From Latrodectus hesperus (taxonomy: Eukaryota > Arthropoda > Arachnida > Araneae > Theridiidae): a stretch of DNA of 64,000 nucleotides. The stretch covers positions 20,596,997 to 20,660,996 of the forward strand of contig CM075857.1 of assembly GCA_037975125.1 (NCBI GenBank), read 5' to 3'. Below are positions 1-12,602 of this stretch, piece after piece (the stretch's first letter is position 1; each line of letters starts with the position of its first letter). Below the pieces are notes generated by a model. That model was given only the letters and a program-made list of their open reading frames with translations, did not search any database and was not told where the DNA came from. The position numbers and the translations under genes are program-made.

Positions 1-758
1 AATTTTAGAATAACAAATTATGAATTTACAAAACTTATGTTTTCGCCCTTAGTATTTCTATGCAATCCTAACATCATAGTCCAGCTAAAAAAAATGACAG
101 AGTAAATTAGTAATTCTACTATTTATATAGATTGAGTGATGTCATTGTAACGACGTTGCCAGAATGCTGTTGCCATAAATCTAAGAATAAATTTAACGTC
201 AATCATTTTTATTTAAAAAAATTTCTGCTTTTTTTCCCTCCACTTAGTACCAAAACTAAACAGCATTAAAATTTTCAGATTGGTTGGAAGGATGATTGAG
301 ATTATTTGCTTTAAATATAGTTAATTATATTTAACTAATAACTTCACTGTGATCTTTTACTAGGATGTGTTTGTAGACGAAGATCCCTATTTTGATATTA
401 GCCTCTTTTGAATAACGAAAGTTGTTGCTTTCAGCTTTTTGAATGCACATTTTTTGGTGGATGGTTGTTTGAGAGTTTTCCAAGTCACAACCCTTTCAAG
501 ACGTGAATACCGTGGACCATCTATACGAACATATCTTCTGGAAAATATTTAATGGAAGGTATTCAAATGCGTCACTTAATCTATAATGGCAGACTATCAA
601 TCTCTTGAGATCTTAAATTAGAAGAATTTCATATGGTAAGATTGAATTAGTTGTCAACTTTTCACTTACTTTCTTAATACGATTTTAAAAATTACTTGCA
701 TACTACCTCAGTAAGTTTATTTTCATGTTTGACAGATTACCTGTCAACAATCTATATG

Positions 759-1075
759 TTGTTGTTTACAGTCTTTCAGAGATCTAGCGGCCGCTAGATC
801 AGATACATGACACCGGAAACCCTAGCAAAGTCTAGCACCAGTAGTGGACTTGCGCAAACATTCGCCAGAGCGAACCCCAAACAATCCAGGATGTGATTGG
901 AGGAAGCCGGCTTCAAATTGCATTTTGTGCACAATGAAAAGACCTTGGGCCCAGATTGGAATGCCATATTTTTCAGATGACCACTAATAAGTCTTAAGAC
1001 AGTCGTTTGATCATGTCTATCACCCCCAACTTCTAATGGGGTCTTTTTACTGAATCAATCTATAGGTGCCACAAT
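759..1075 (-). mobile_element. 5'-truncated non-LTR retrotransposon, C-terminal end, with 12-bp duplication
   Basis: On the minus strand an open frame reads DRHDQTTVLRLISGHLKNM, then CTKCNLKPASSNHILDCLG, then SPLLVLDFARVSGVMYLI and a stop at 794-796. The C-x2-C-x8-H-x4-C knuckle and the LDF-x-R-V-x-G-x-M-x-L-I tail are typical of the very end of RNase H-bearing non-LTR polymerases, and from memory are abundant in spiders. The element ends in an (AAC)n-like tail. The direct repeat ACAATCTATATG flanks it at 747-758 and 1076-1087, so this is one complete target-primed insertion, truncated at its 5' side. Confidence 0.8.
781..800. repeat. 20-bp perfect palindrome containing a NotI site
   Basis: GATCTAGCGGCCGCTAGATC is its own reverse complement and overlaps the stop codon of the retrotransposon frame. 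It is GC-rich at the centre, against an AT-rich background. Confidence 0.9.
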
Positions 1076-1087
1076 ACAATCTATATG

Positions 1088-1948
1088 TGACAAACGTACG
1101 TCTCCTCCTAAGACATCGATATCTTCTTAAAAATTTAATTTGGAATCAAAATGTGTTGCAATTGTTTTTACAATAATGTTTTGTATATTTACACAGAATT
1201 GTAAGATTTTATTTTCAATAAAAATAAAAGGAATGAACTCCGCAATGATGGTTTGCACATGGTCAGTAATAGTTAATTATAAACTGCAATAAATAACATT
1301 AATTACTATGAGGATAGTTACTAAAGTCAATACTGACTCATAGATTAAACAAACTTAGATTGTGAGGTAAACAATGAAATTTTCTTGCCTCACAATATTA
1401 AAAAATTTCAATTTTAATCTCTTAAATAATATGATAAATCATGATATAAATAAGTAAAATAAAATTGCATTTTTACTAAAATATAAACAAGTGCTTGGCA
1501 AATAATATATAAAGAAAATGTGTCTATAATCCTTTTATTCTTTTCAAAAATTAGGTTAAAAGTGATATCTCAATAGTATAGCATTATTTATCAAAATTCT
1601 TGCCAGTGTAACCTATTGAATTTATAAGCACTTTAACCTATATTCATCTCTTTTTATATACATCATAAAATAAATATAATAAGTTTCTCTGTATTATATA
1701 TCAGTACTCTATTATTCGCGATTTATTAAAAGATATGTGTTTCATATTTATGTCCGTGCAGTTCTGTGCTGTAGCAAAAATAATCAAACTAAAGGAGAAT
1801 GCTACAGCATATTAGCAAATGTGGAGTATTTTGACCGTTGAAGTGAAACAGCTGTCTGTTTATTATTATTATCAAAATGTAAAAATGGTGTGTATTTCCC
1901 AGGTGTTTAACGACAGGTGCAAGGAGGGAAAATTGCATTAATAATGAT
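1088..1948. other. AT-rich intergenic stretch, nothing recognised
   Basis: No coding frame, RNA gene or structured repeat seen. Confidence 0.6.
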
Positions 1949-2107
1949 ATTCCTATACATAATCATCAAATCCTATTCCTTATATCTAATCATCAAATCT
2001 TATTTCTTAAACATAATCATCACAAATCTTATTCCTTATACAGTATCATCAAATCCTATTCATTATACATGATGATATGTATAGGAAATAGGATTTGATG
2101 AATAATT
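1949..2107. repeat. Degenerate minisatellite with terminal inverted copy
   Basis: Four tandem copies of a 27-29 bp unit, core AATCATCAAATCCTATTCCT, start at about 1961, 1988, 2015 and 2044. They are followed by an inverted copy at 2076-2105 (TGTATAGGAAATAGGATTTG). The last direct unit and the inverted copy could fold into a hairpin. Confidence 0.8.
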
Positions 2108-2522
2108 TGTATAATTTTACACAAATACAGACATATACCTTAAGTTATTTTTTTAATTAAACCGCCTGTTACTATATTTCCGAAAATCCTCTGCGTTACC
2201 AGAAGATACCGCAATCTGTAACCTTGTTATTAATTGTTCTCTGGGTTAAAGAGCTTGTACTTCTCCATTTTAGTTCTTAAATTCACCTATTTTGAGAAAT
2301 AACATCCTAATTCCTAAGGATGTTTGTTTCTTTCCTTATTACCCATTAGGAACATTGGAATCGAAAAAACAAAATTCCTTTGAATATTACGTTAACAAGC
2401 TTAAATAATTTTTTTTATCTAAATACAAAGTTTTAACTCACATGGTTTCCGTGTGTCAAACGAGTAGAACATCACATTTATAACCGACCACTACCTTTAG
2501 TGGGATCTAACAACCTTTTAAA

Positions 2523-2777
2523 TGGTCAGCGTACCTGACTGCGAACAAGGAGGTCCTGGGTTCGAATCCCGGTTCGGGCTTGGATGTACTTTCTCTCTCT
2601 ATCTATCCTGTCTTTGTCCTTTCCTTGTATGAATGTGGAGTGAATGTTTGCCTACCCTATAAACGGGTACCTATGGCATGTGTGTACTGAGGAAGTCGGA
2701 CTCCACACCAAAATAGGGTTCAGTTGGAAAAGTGGAGCAGCGCACCCCATGTTGCCAGCCTAACTGGCACACGACAA
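2523..2777 (+). mobile_element. SINE family 1, copy a (tRNA-derived)
   Basis: The tRNA-related head carries a clear B box in GGGTTCGAATCCCGG at about 2560. The body is shared with the copy at 20388-20669 (for example CCTACCCTATAAACGGGTA). The tail is ACGACAACAA. Flanks CAACCTTTTAAA (2511-2522) and CAACATTTTAAA (2778-2789) form a 12-bp duplication with one mismatch. The first part of the head is missing relative to the other copy. Confidence 0.82.
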
Positions 2778-2789
2778 CAACATTTTAAA

Positions 2790-4135
2790 AGTGCACTTGG
2801 TTTTTCGCGTGTACGTAGTACATATGGTTGAGGATAGATATGTCAAGCTTCATTTTAATCAGTCAAATATGGGGGATTGCCAAATATGTCTTTCTTTTAC
2901 CTTTGTTTCATTAATTTTTAATAAGATAAGTAATTTTGCATAATGTAGTTAATTCTCCGAGATAATAATGAAGATATATTTAAATTTCAAGTGAATTCTC
3001 TCTAGTGGATACTAAATAATATGCTTTTATTTATTTACTTTTTTCACACACTCACGCTTTTACCAGAGAGACAGAAATTTTTGTAAAAGTATAATCAATC
3101 AGTATAGGAGACGTGGCATACATATTCTAAATTCCATATGAATCCGTTAAAGTGCATGAAATTGCATCAGGTTCACACACATGAGCAAACATTCATTCTT
3201 ATATATTTATGAAAATAACACAGACATATTTATTAATGAGTTATGTTTGGGTTTATCTGTGAAGGTTATGTTTGGGTTTCACTTTTCAAATTTGAACAAA
3301 ATGTTTGCAGAACTGTTGTAACTCATTGAAGTCTTGTTGTGAAATCAGGTTGGTATGAAAACATATATGTGTTGGCAAAGAGTAAATAAGATTCTCAACT
3401 GTCAATGAAGATACTTATTATATTTATCCTCTTAATTAGAAAAATTACTGATGGATTTGGAATGCGAAGACAAAATTTATATTTAGAAAAATAAGAAAAT
3501 GTTTTTATTGAAATGTATAAAAAGTCCGTTAATTTGTTTCAATTTAATTAAAAATGTGAAAAAAGAAGAAATTGAAGTTCTAACAAGTCAGAATATTTTT
3601 TTTAATAATAAAACTGAAAGTGAACTGCCATTCGGAAATACAGGAATTTTTGTCTAATTTGTTTTGAATACATAATAAGCAGGTAGATTAATTTATTTCC
3701 TAAGAATTGAGTTCAAGTAAGTCAAGTTAAGTGCTAGTGTAATTCACGCATATTGAATCTGATTTTTAACATGATAGTATTAAAAGACTAAATTTACCAA
3801 GAAAAGAAGAAAAATATTAAACTTTATAACGTTCTAATCATCGATATTTTTTGTTTATTTTCAAAATAAAATTTTACTTAAACCACACCTTGAAAATTTA
3901 CCGAAATAAGTATAAAGTAAAATGATTTTAACACTCCCTTAATGAAGTAAAAATTTAAATCGAAACTTTTCTCGACTACTAATTTAAGATTATTCATTTT
4001 ACATATTTCTTCAATTATATAGTATCCAACATTGTAAAAAATATCCAAGAACCACCAAACTAGTTTGAGATTCATTTCTGGTTTGCTGAAAGCGAATCAT
4101 TTTATTTGAGACAACCAAAAACCATATTCGAAACC
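2790..4135. other. AT-rich intergenic stretch, nothing recognised
   Basis: Short minus frame at 3878-4075 is K/N/I/F-rich and looks like chance. Confidence 0.6.
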
Positions 4136-4182
4136 GATTCTATCTTATCTTACCTATAGAGCGAAGATAGGTAGAATCGACT
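4136..4182. repeat. Inverted repeat, possible hairpin
   Basis: CGATTCTATCTTATCTT and AAGATAGGTAGAATCG pair over about 16 bp with one bulge, separated by about 13 bases. No known RNA family recognised. Confidence 0.55.
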
Positions 4183-4561
4183 CACAAAATTGTATTGTAA
4201 TAATAGCAATATATAATAGCTTGATATAGAGTCATATTTTTTTATTCCTTTTACTTCAATAGCTATCTATAGATATTTTAATATATCTTCGATATAAACT
4301 TATTAACCATAAACTGGTTGTATGTTTCGTTACAGTTGAGATCCTGAGTACTCCACTTTATTACGATTCCCATTGGTTAAAAATATCCATGACGTCAGAT
4401 CCACGTCACATCGTATTGAGACGGCGTTGCATACCCCACCTGTCGACGAATTTGTTACCTGCCTTCAAATCGCTTTTTTCGAGCAGCAGCAAACAAGGCG
4501 AAGTTCACCATCGAATGTCTGAGAATATTGCTGAAGTTTATTTTGTTAATAAAACGATTTC

Positions 4562-4816
4562 GGCACAGGTGCCGAATAATCCATGATGTCAAATTCTGAA
4601 ATTGGATATTTTTTGGCGGATTTTCTTATGTATCTGGCAACCTCGTTTTTATTACGTCATACATATGGAAACCTATAAGAATTATGCAGAAAATTCTATT
4701 TTGGTAACTCTAGTATATATGTCTTAGCGCACGTCGCGATATGTCATCTTGGCAACACTTATTCATCTCTAAAAAAATTCAGAATTTGGAATCATGGATT
4801 ATACGGCACCTGTGCC
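4562..4816. mobile_element. hAT-type MITE, 255 bp, with exact 8-bp target duplication
   Basis: Terminal inverted repeats of about 40 bp begin GGCACAGGTGCCGAATAATC on the left and GGCACAGGTGCCGTATAATC on the reverse complement of the right end, with a few mismatches further in. ACGATTTC is repeated directly at 4554-4561 and 4817-4824, immediately outside both ends. An 8-bp duplication with short TIRs is the hAT pattern, although the terminal bases are GG rather than the more common CA. No coding capacity; it would depend on a transposase elsewhere. Confidence 0.82.
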
Positions 4817-5119
4817 ACGATTTCTTATATAAGGAACAAAGCATCGGTTTGAAGAATCCGTTTTCCATTGATTCAAGCCATTAACATATGGACAGCAAAA
4901 AAAAAAAACAGCAAAAAGAACAGCAAAAAAAGCAGAATGAGGAAGACATGATAAAACATTCATTTTATGATTAATTTAAATCGGCAAGGAAGATTTACAT
5001 TCTATAAAATGTCATTAATTAATAGAATTCTAAATTAATAATTGCAATATTTGTAAGCAATCTCTTTTGAATCTTTTAACGTTGGTTACGCCAACGTGGA
5101 AAATTTTCTTTTAATTAAT

Positions 5120-5579
5120 CATCATCAGCATTGGCAAGACAGCCCTTTGTGGGTCTTGGCCTTCTTCAGAAGTCTCTGCCATTCCGCCCCTTTTCTAGAA
5201 ATCGACCTCCAGTTCTTGACTTTATGTTGAAGTCTTCTTCCAGGCAGTCCTTCCATCTCTTTTTGGGTCTTCCTCTTGGTCTACTACAGAAAGGGGTGGT
5301 GTTGAAGACCTTTATTGGTGTTCTCTCTGTACTCATTCTCATGAGGTGGCCTGCCCATCTCATTCTAGATAGTTTTATTGATTTAATGGTGTCTTCTTCT
5401 CCATAGATTTTGTACAGTTCAAAGTTATACCTTTTTCGCCAGGTGTTATTTTCCAGGACAGCACCAAAAATAGTTCTTAGGACCTTTCTCTCAAAAATCG
5501 CCAATGTTTTCTCTTCCTTCATCATCAAGGTCCATGTTTCTGAGGCGTACGTTAGAACTGGTTTAATCAATGTTTTGTA
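5120..5579 (-). mobile_element. RTE-like non-LTR retrotransposon 3' end, copy a, with 11-bp duplication
   Basis: A minus-strand frame (5570 to 5166) gives LTYASETWTL, FERKVLRTIFG, WRKRYNFELY, RMRWAGHLMRM and RPRGRPKKRWKDCLEEDF. This is the conserved region after the polymerase domain in RTE-like elements. The 3' end runs into TGATGATGATT. TTTTAATTAAT flanks both sides (5109-5119 and 5580-5590). The 5' truncation lies within the polymerase C-terminus, so the copy is dead on arrival. Clade name from memory of the family. Confidence 0.83.
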
Positions 5580-5590
5580 TTTTAATTAAT

Positions 5591-8500
5591 ATTGCTGAAA
5601 TAATAAAAAAAACAGGATTTGTAAAGCGTGGGCTCGAAAATTTTTTAAACTTCTTAAAACTTTTTTTTTTGATTTTGTTTAATTATTCTTTTTGTCTCTT
5701 AATTTTTAGTGGTATAGATTTTTGTTTCATATTTCATTCAACTATTTTGTATAAGATTCAAATTATTTGTAGCTTGAGTACTGAAATGAGTTCAAAGGAA
5801 ACTTCTAGAAGAAGTCACAGGACACAGATTCGCAGCACACATCCCGAGTACTGATCATGTTTTCGTGCGTAAGATATCTCTCTAAAACAAAGGCTACGAA
5901 TTGGACTGTTGGCCGTGTCTGGAATGAGAGAAACCAAACTGGAAGTATTTTAAGAACAAGAGGAAAAAATACGAATTTTACATTCAACAATTATTCCCTA
6001 GATACGAACCCAGCTCAATTATAATTGGTTTACAAAACTTAATTTTTTTAAAGTTATATTCTATAAAAAAAATTATGCTCGCGTCATTTCCCAATATGCT
6101 TAAATTTTTCACTTTCAGTAAACAGAAAAATCACAACTTTAAAAATATTCTTCTGTATTCTTCCGTAGCACTGACTTTCTCGTGACAATTTATCCCGTAT
6201 ATTTTTAATGTTGAAAAAATTAATAATATTTGCTAAATAGATTTTACATACAGTGAACCGATATGAAATAATATATAGTTTGAATTCATTGTACCTATTG
6301 TGTTATGTTCTCTTGAAAAATGCCTAATAAAATAAAATGGTTGTGTAAATTCTTTTTTTTAACTTTTATAGAGTAAAGTTAACTGTGACATTGACAGTAA
6401 ATTATATTTATGTGAAATAATAAATGTTAAAATATTTTTCAGCACCGTCTATAAAATATTATAACTAAAGTTTTCTAGACAAAACTTGAATCAATATTTC
6501 AAGTTGTAAGTACATACTTAAGAAATCCTGCAATCTAAATATACTCTTAACAGACAGCTGAAAATCATTGATAAATATACAAATCCGGTATAAGTAGTGT
6601 TACCATCTATTAAAACCAAAAATAAAATTGTATGTAAACTTTATTCAATAGTTTTAACACCGTCTCTACCGTATATGCATATAAAATTTATTCTGAAAAA
6701 TCAATTCTTAATAATGGGGTTCTGGTAAATTCTTACTTTATTACTTGCTGATTTGGATGGTTGAATAAGAAAAATGATATTTTCAACGCAATATGTATGA
6801 CTGATGGTAAGGAAAGCGTTATTATTCTTTGATATCAAGTATGTACATATATATAGCAGACAGTGTTACCTGTCCATTATTTAATATTAAAAGCTAATTG
6901 ATATTATAGTTATTGAAACAGTTTTTCAACTTATCGTATAATGATTTTCTATGTGAATTTTCAAGCGTAGTTGTTTATTATGAGATCCAAGACAGAGGGA
7001 ATAGAATACTTTCAAACACTCACTCAAAAAAAAAAAAACCCTGTTAAAAATATAAAAAATATTACATCTGTTATTCAACAACTTTAAATTAATCCATAAA
7101 TATTTCCATTGAACAGCAATCCATAACTACTCAAATACAGTAAGGAATATCCCCAACAATGTAACGCATCATCTTGATATATAACGAATATTTTCAATTC
7201 AAAATATTATCATTAATCAAATAGCTTATAATAAAATGCACTGTATCAGATAAAATCATATTTTTAAGCGTCATATTTTTTTTATTTAACCTTTAAAGAT
7301 AATAATTTAGTTTTAGAAAATAGTTGATTTAATAACAAATATTATACATAACAATGAACAAGAATTATTGAAATCAAATATTCGCACTATAGAAACGGAA
7401 AGAAATGATGTTTACAAAAAGATAGTGAGTAAAAAGTTATTAAGCCTACATAATTATGTGTAAACTGAAAAAACTATATTAATTGGATAACAATTTATAA
7501 ATTAATATTTCAAAATTCTCCCTCTTTTCTGAATATTAGACTTTGTTTTGGTTTAGATAAATACAAATTATGGATTCTGATATTTGTGTAGATAATTTAT
7601 TTATATAATACTATTTTACTCTTTATAAAGAATTAAGCGTTAAATTTTTGACTTGCATTTCATTATAGCCCATATTTGGGTTAAAATGGCTACCATGAAT
7701 AAATTCTCTATAAAACATTGGTCAATACATGGTCAGGTTATAAATGAAATACAATGATTGATTACTATTGCATGCTTGAAATCAATTAGTATAATAAATA
7801 TGTACTTATAAATAAGAAAATTACTGAATGACAATAAAAAATTAAGTCTTCTTATCGCAATATTTATCAGATAAAAACATCGTTGCTTATAAATGCGATG
7901 GGAAAATCTATAGGAATTTCGTAAAATAATACATATGCATGTTTTTCACATAAATTTTATTAATCTTTTTTGTCTCTTTAGCATTATAATCTGTCAAATA
8001 TCAAAAATTATTCAACCACGTTTTATAATTTATGAGTAACGGTTTATATATAATAGAAATATTTCTATGATATATCCGTTTCCTTTTTACATCGATTTTC
8101 ATCTGGTTGAAGAATTAATATCAGTCACATCGTAGAAAATTAAGTGCAAGTGATCAAAAGTTTTTTTATTTTTGGCATTTCGTAAACCATTTCTATTTTA
8201 ATTTCTACGTTTTTCTCGGCTTTTTAGAGAGCCTATTTTATTGTTTTCACAGAGCCTTCAGTCAGAGTAAGCTTTATCGCATTAGTTATGTTTAATGTTT
8301 CTTTCATGTTTTTGGCAACCTCTGAAAAAGTTCCAAATCTAATTTTAGAAAGGTAAACCTTTCTTTGAAAGAGGTTTTACAGTGGACTAGGAGTGAAAAT
8401 ATATTTTTTGAACTAGAAAGTTACGAATTCGATTCTGTCAACGATCAAACAACAAGGGATAAATGTTATGCTTCGCTTCCGTTTTCAATTTGCACTTCTA

Positions 8501-8664
8501 TCGGGATGTCTGTTTAGAAATTTTCTCTCCTGAAATATATAAATGTGTTCAACTATTAATGAAAAGTCCTTTCGAAAGACAGCAACCAGGAAGATGTTAG
8601 AAAAAACATTGTGGTCTTACGTTGTTAAATTGTCGAAAGTGCTTCTGCAAAACGTGCTCTTCGG
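5591..8664. other. AT-rich intergenic stretch, nothing recognised
   Basis: Only low-complexity runs of A and T; short frames at 5570-5854 and 5805-5990 show no domain. Confidence 0.6.
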
Positions 8665-8674
8665 AAATTGTATG

Positions 8675-8955
8675 TTGCTGCTGCACCTGCACACTTCTTT
8701 AGCCATGAGTTGGAGGCTCCACCTGTTAATAGAAGCAGCTGCACGGAAATCTTCGTAATATAGAAACAGGGGTCACGCAGAACGACATTTAATACTTGAC
8801 CTCCCATCCCCAGAGATATCATTTCACTTGGAAGACATTGCGACCTGTTTAACGTGCTCCAGTCATCTTTTAGTGAATACAAAGGATCGAGATTCTACCT
8901 CACTTGTTTGCGATAGTGAGAATGACACCCCACCAACCAGGCCATCAAGTCTCAA
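8675..8955 (-). mobile_element. SINE family 2, copy b
   Basis: Minus strand shares head and body with the copy at 18945-19246. Head: GGCCTGGTTGGTG, then a degenerate B box GGTAGAATCTCGATCC. Body: GCAATGTCTTCCAAGTGAAA and GGTCAAGTATTAAATG. It ends TGCAGCAGCAACA. Imperfect flanks AAATTGTATG (8665-8674) and AAATTTCATG (8956-8965) may be an aged duplication. Short frames here on either strand are not real genes. Confidence 0.72.
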
Positions 8956-9576
8956 AAATTTCATGTAACATAGATGCTTTTCATCGGTATTTATTAAGCT
9001 TGATTCAAATTATATTAAAAGTATTCCTTGTGGTATGTCTGTCCACACTGGTAGTAATCTTAATGATAAGACTAGGTACTCAACTCTTCAGACTGGATGA
9101 TCCCGAGTACAAATTCATCTACTCTTAAGTAAAAGAAGAAAAGTGATATGAATCTTCTTTCTGGATGCAAGTCAGTAAGAGTAGGAAATTTGAAGCCACG
9201 TAGATCAGATGTGTGTGTGAGGACACTTAAAAAAACAAATCCCTACTCGCATCTAGAAAACTCTTTCTTGTGAGTAGTGCAAATCTATAACAAGACAAAA
9301 TCAGGCAACTTAGCTCGTTAAATTCATGAATTGCTACAAAAGTTTAAATTGGAATTCTAGCGTCATCTCCAATGCATACTAGATTTGGCATCCTTCGAAA
9401 ACTTCATCTCTCTTGGACAGTAAACATTAGCTAATATTATAGGAAAAAACTAGCTAGGAAAAAAAATAGTTTCGCAACAAAAAAACTTCTAATTATTACC
9501 TTTAATTTACATATTTTGCATCCCTATCGTAATTAAATATTCCATGCCATGATTAGGCATGAGATATCAAATAACG

Positions 9577-9577
<1 letters not shown>

Positions 9578-9645
<68 letters not shown>

Positions 9646-9649
9646 CACA
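9578..9649. repeat. (TA)n then (CA)n microsatellite
   Basis: About 61 bases of uninterrupted TA repeats followed by a short CA run. Confidence 0.97.
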
Positions 9650-10316
9650 TAGAGTTAGGTGTTGATCTCGATCTTTTACTTCAGTTGATTGTAGCAAAAA
9701 AAATTAGCTCCAAAATATTTCTCAAAATTTCATCCAATATGGTCTTTAAAAATTCTGTGTTCTCGGTAATTATAAAATTTACAGTTTATTAAAATAATTT
9801 ATTTGAGCTTCATATCAAAATTTTCACAGGTCAATAAGCATTATTTTAAAATATTTCTATTCAGTCTTAAAGTTTAAAAATAATGCAAGCATTAAAAAAT
9901 TACCTTTAAGATATCGACATGGAGAATTTTGACCTGTCTGTTTCAATATCAATATCTATTAGATAAAAAAAAATAGAGTAAGATTTTTTACAATTTATTT
10001 TCCTTTTTATTGACCTTCGTGCGAAGGCAACAATAGCACTCAAAAGATTGTATTAAGTGGATAATATCTTCTTAAACATGAAGTGATACTAAATTACTTG
10101 TTCTAATCACACGGTCAAATTCTCACTCTTTAAATTAAATATCAGTTAGATATAAAGCAGATAAAGGTAGATTATCTGCTTATAACTCAAAATTACATAA
10201 TATCTTAGACATTATGTAATATTTAAAAATTCGAATGGAAAATAGCACTACTCCAGAAATTAAAGATGATACAATCTTACAATGAATCTCCAATTCCTTT
10301 GAAATTTTAAAGGAAT

Positions 10317-10353
10317 ATTCAATTCTATATACTGGAGATATATAGAATTGAAT
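10317..10353. repeat. Short perfect inverted repeat
   Basis: ATTCAATTCTATA and TATAGAATTGAAT pair exactly around a loop of about ten bases. Confidence 0.7.
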
Positions 10354-11067
10354 CTCAGAAATTTTTTCTTAAAATTAAAGCTTAAAATTAATTTTAATCT
10401 AAAAAATCTTCTCCTTACAACTAATATCAAAAACTGCAATTCATCTCAATTATTATACAATAATAATTTCATTAACATTTGACAAAATTAATTACAATCA
10501 TTTTAATTATAATAACAATCGGTTGTTATTGTAATTAATTTTTTAAAAGTAGATCAATTATATAATAACAATAATGATAATATAACAAGTGGTATTGCTA
10601 TTAATTACATTAGATAAGTACCACTTGTAAAATACTGGTTTTAATAATTGTTTATAATTTTAAAACAAATACTTTATAGAAATATTAGCACAAAACTATT
10701 AAATAATTTTATTATTTATACATATACAACATTAATCAAATATGTACTCAAGAAAGTTTGTTTTATGCATATTTTCACGTCAAAAAATGCGTTATTCCGT
10801 TTCAGCGTTACTTGAAATTATTTCAAGTTCACTAAACTTAAGTATTTTAGTCCTCTCATAATGTTTTGCTAAAACTAGGGTAATTTTCCAATTCTCTGTG
10901 CATCATAAAGAATAAAGATTTTATAAGTCCTCCTATTTGTCTTCATTACTATGACTTACTTTAAAAATGCACTTTTTTAACAAGATATACATTTTATTTT
11001 TGTATGTTTAAAGAGTGTCACTCAAAAGTTGATACCATTGCTTGTACCTAATTTGCCAGGCAAGAAA

Positions 11068-11262
11068 TAAGTAATTTACATGTCCTTAATATTAACATGT
11101 AAATTACTTATGTTTATTTACATGTTAATATTAAGACAACATGTCCATTACAAGTTAACAACATGTAATTTACAACAACATGTATTTTAACAATATTAAA
11201 CATGTCCATTACAAGTTACATGTCCATTACAGGTCCAACGACATGTCCATTACAAGTTAAAA
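11068..11262. repeat. Nested inverted repeats followed by ACATGT minisatellite
   Basis: TAAGTAATTTACATGT (11068-11083) pairs exactly with 11095-11110. The overlapping CTTAATATTAACATGT (11085-11100) pairs exactly with 11120-11135, so two hairpins compete for the same arm. Downstream, ACATGTCCATTACAAGTT occurs three times, plus one variant, between about 11139 and 11260. Confidence 0.85.
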
Positions 11263-12225
11263 ATTAATGACGACATGTAATAATAATTAATTCAATCTGA
11301 TGAGAATAAATTTAAAAAAATAATATGATTACTATGGATATTGAATCGCTTTTTTTATAATTTCTATCATTTTATTTGTTGAATAAGTTTTATTAAATTT
11401 GTTAAAATAATATTTTTAATGTCTGCTATGAATAAATATTAAGGATACTTTTGCGTCACTTTCAAAATATTTTGCAGTTAATTATCTCAACGAAAAACTT
11501 ATTTTAAAAGATTATTTTTTGAATTTCCGGGAGCATTATACTTGGAATGTTCTGGCTTCTTTCGATTATTATTGTAAGTCTTTTTTTATTCATAAATCTA
11601 CTGATGTAAATATTTTCACTTTTAAAGTTGTTTTGAAATAGGGTTTTACCATTTTTGTTTTATAGATGTACTAGATAATATCTCATCAATTTTGCATTAA
11701 TTATCATTATTCTATACTAATTTTATTATAGAATAATTATCCTTTTTGTGCTAGGGCTAGTTATCCTGAATGCAAATCAGTATAGAACAATGATAATTAA
11801 ATGTAAAATGTATGATCTATAATTGGTAAGATAATTTTATGTTATTTTGAACTTTGCATAGCCATTTGCAATTTTTATTACCAAAATAGATGATCATAGC
11901 TAATAAGCTATTAAAATAAACGATCTTACTTAAAAATTAATAAAAAACAATACTTATATCGTGCTTAATAAAGAGTTTTTTTTTTATGACATAGAGCGGT
12001 AGATGAGCTTAATGTTTCAGTTAAACAATCTTTTAAAAAATGCCTTACATTCGATTTTTTCTATTATAAGAATTAAAAATAATATTATTTAACCTTAATG
12101 CATCCATATTGTTGTTACATAAAATTTTTTTACATTTTACATTTACAAATTTTTTTACATCAAAATTTTTTGTTAGAAATTAATTCAAAATAGAATTTTT
12201 CTAACAAAAAATGTGAGTGAAGAAA

Positions 12226-12467
<242 letters not shown>

Positions 12468-12569
12468 TATTTTTTAAATCTAGTTTTACAAAGAAAATAA
12501 ATAAATACATAAATTGCTTGAGATAAAAAAATATTTACATAATCACATCTCTCTCCATTTTGAATTACA

Positions 12570-12602
12570 GTGATCTGATATGCCATCATCATATCAGATC
12601 AC
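12570..12602. repeat. Perfect 13-bp inverted repeat
   Basis: GTGATCTGATATG (12570-12582) and CATATCAGATCAC (12590-12602), with a seven-base loop. Confidence 0.75.

Noticed and set aside
781..800. Cloning linker or vector contamination at the NotI palindrome
   Set aside because: The surrounding frame is a coherent retrotransposon C-terminus and the insertion has an exact 12-bp genomic duplication.
1949..2107. CRISPR array
   Set aside because: Units are contiguous and degenerate, with no spacers, in a eukaryotic AT-rich setting.
5131..5406. 91-codon plus-strand frame
   Set aside because: Reverse-strand shadow of the RTE-like retrotransposon frame.
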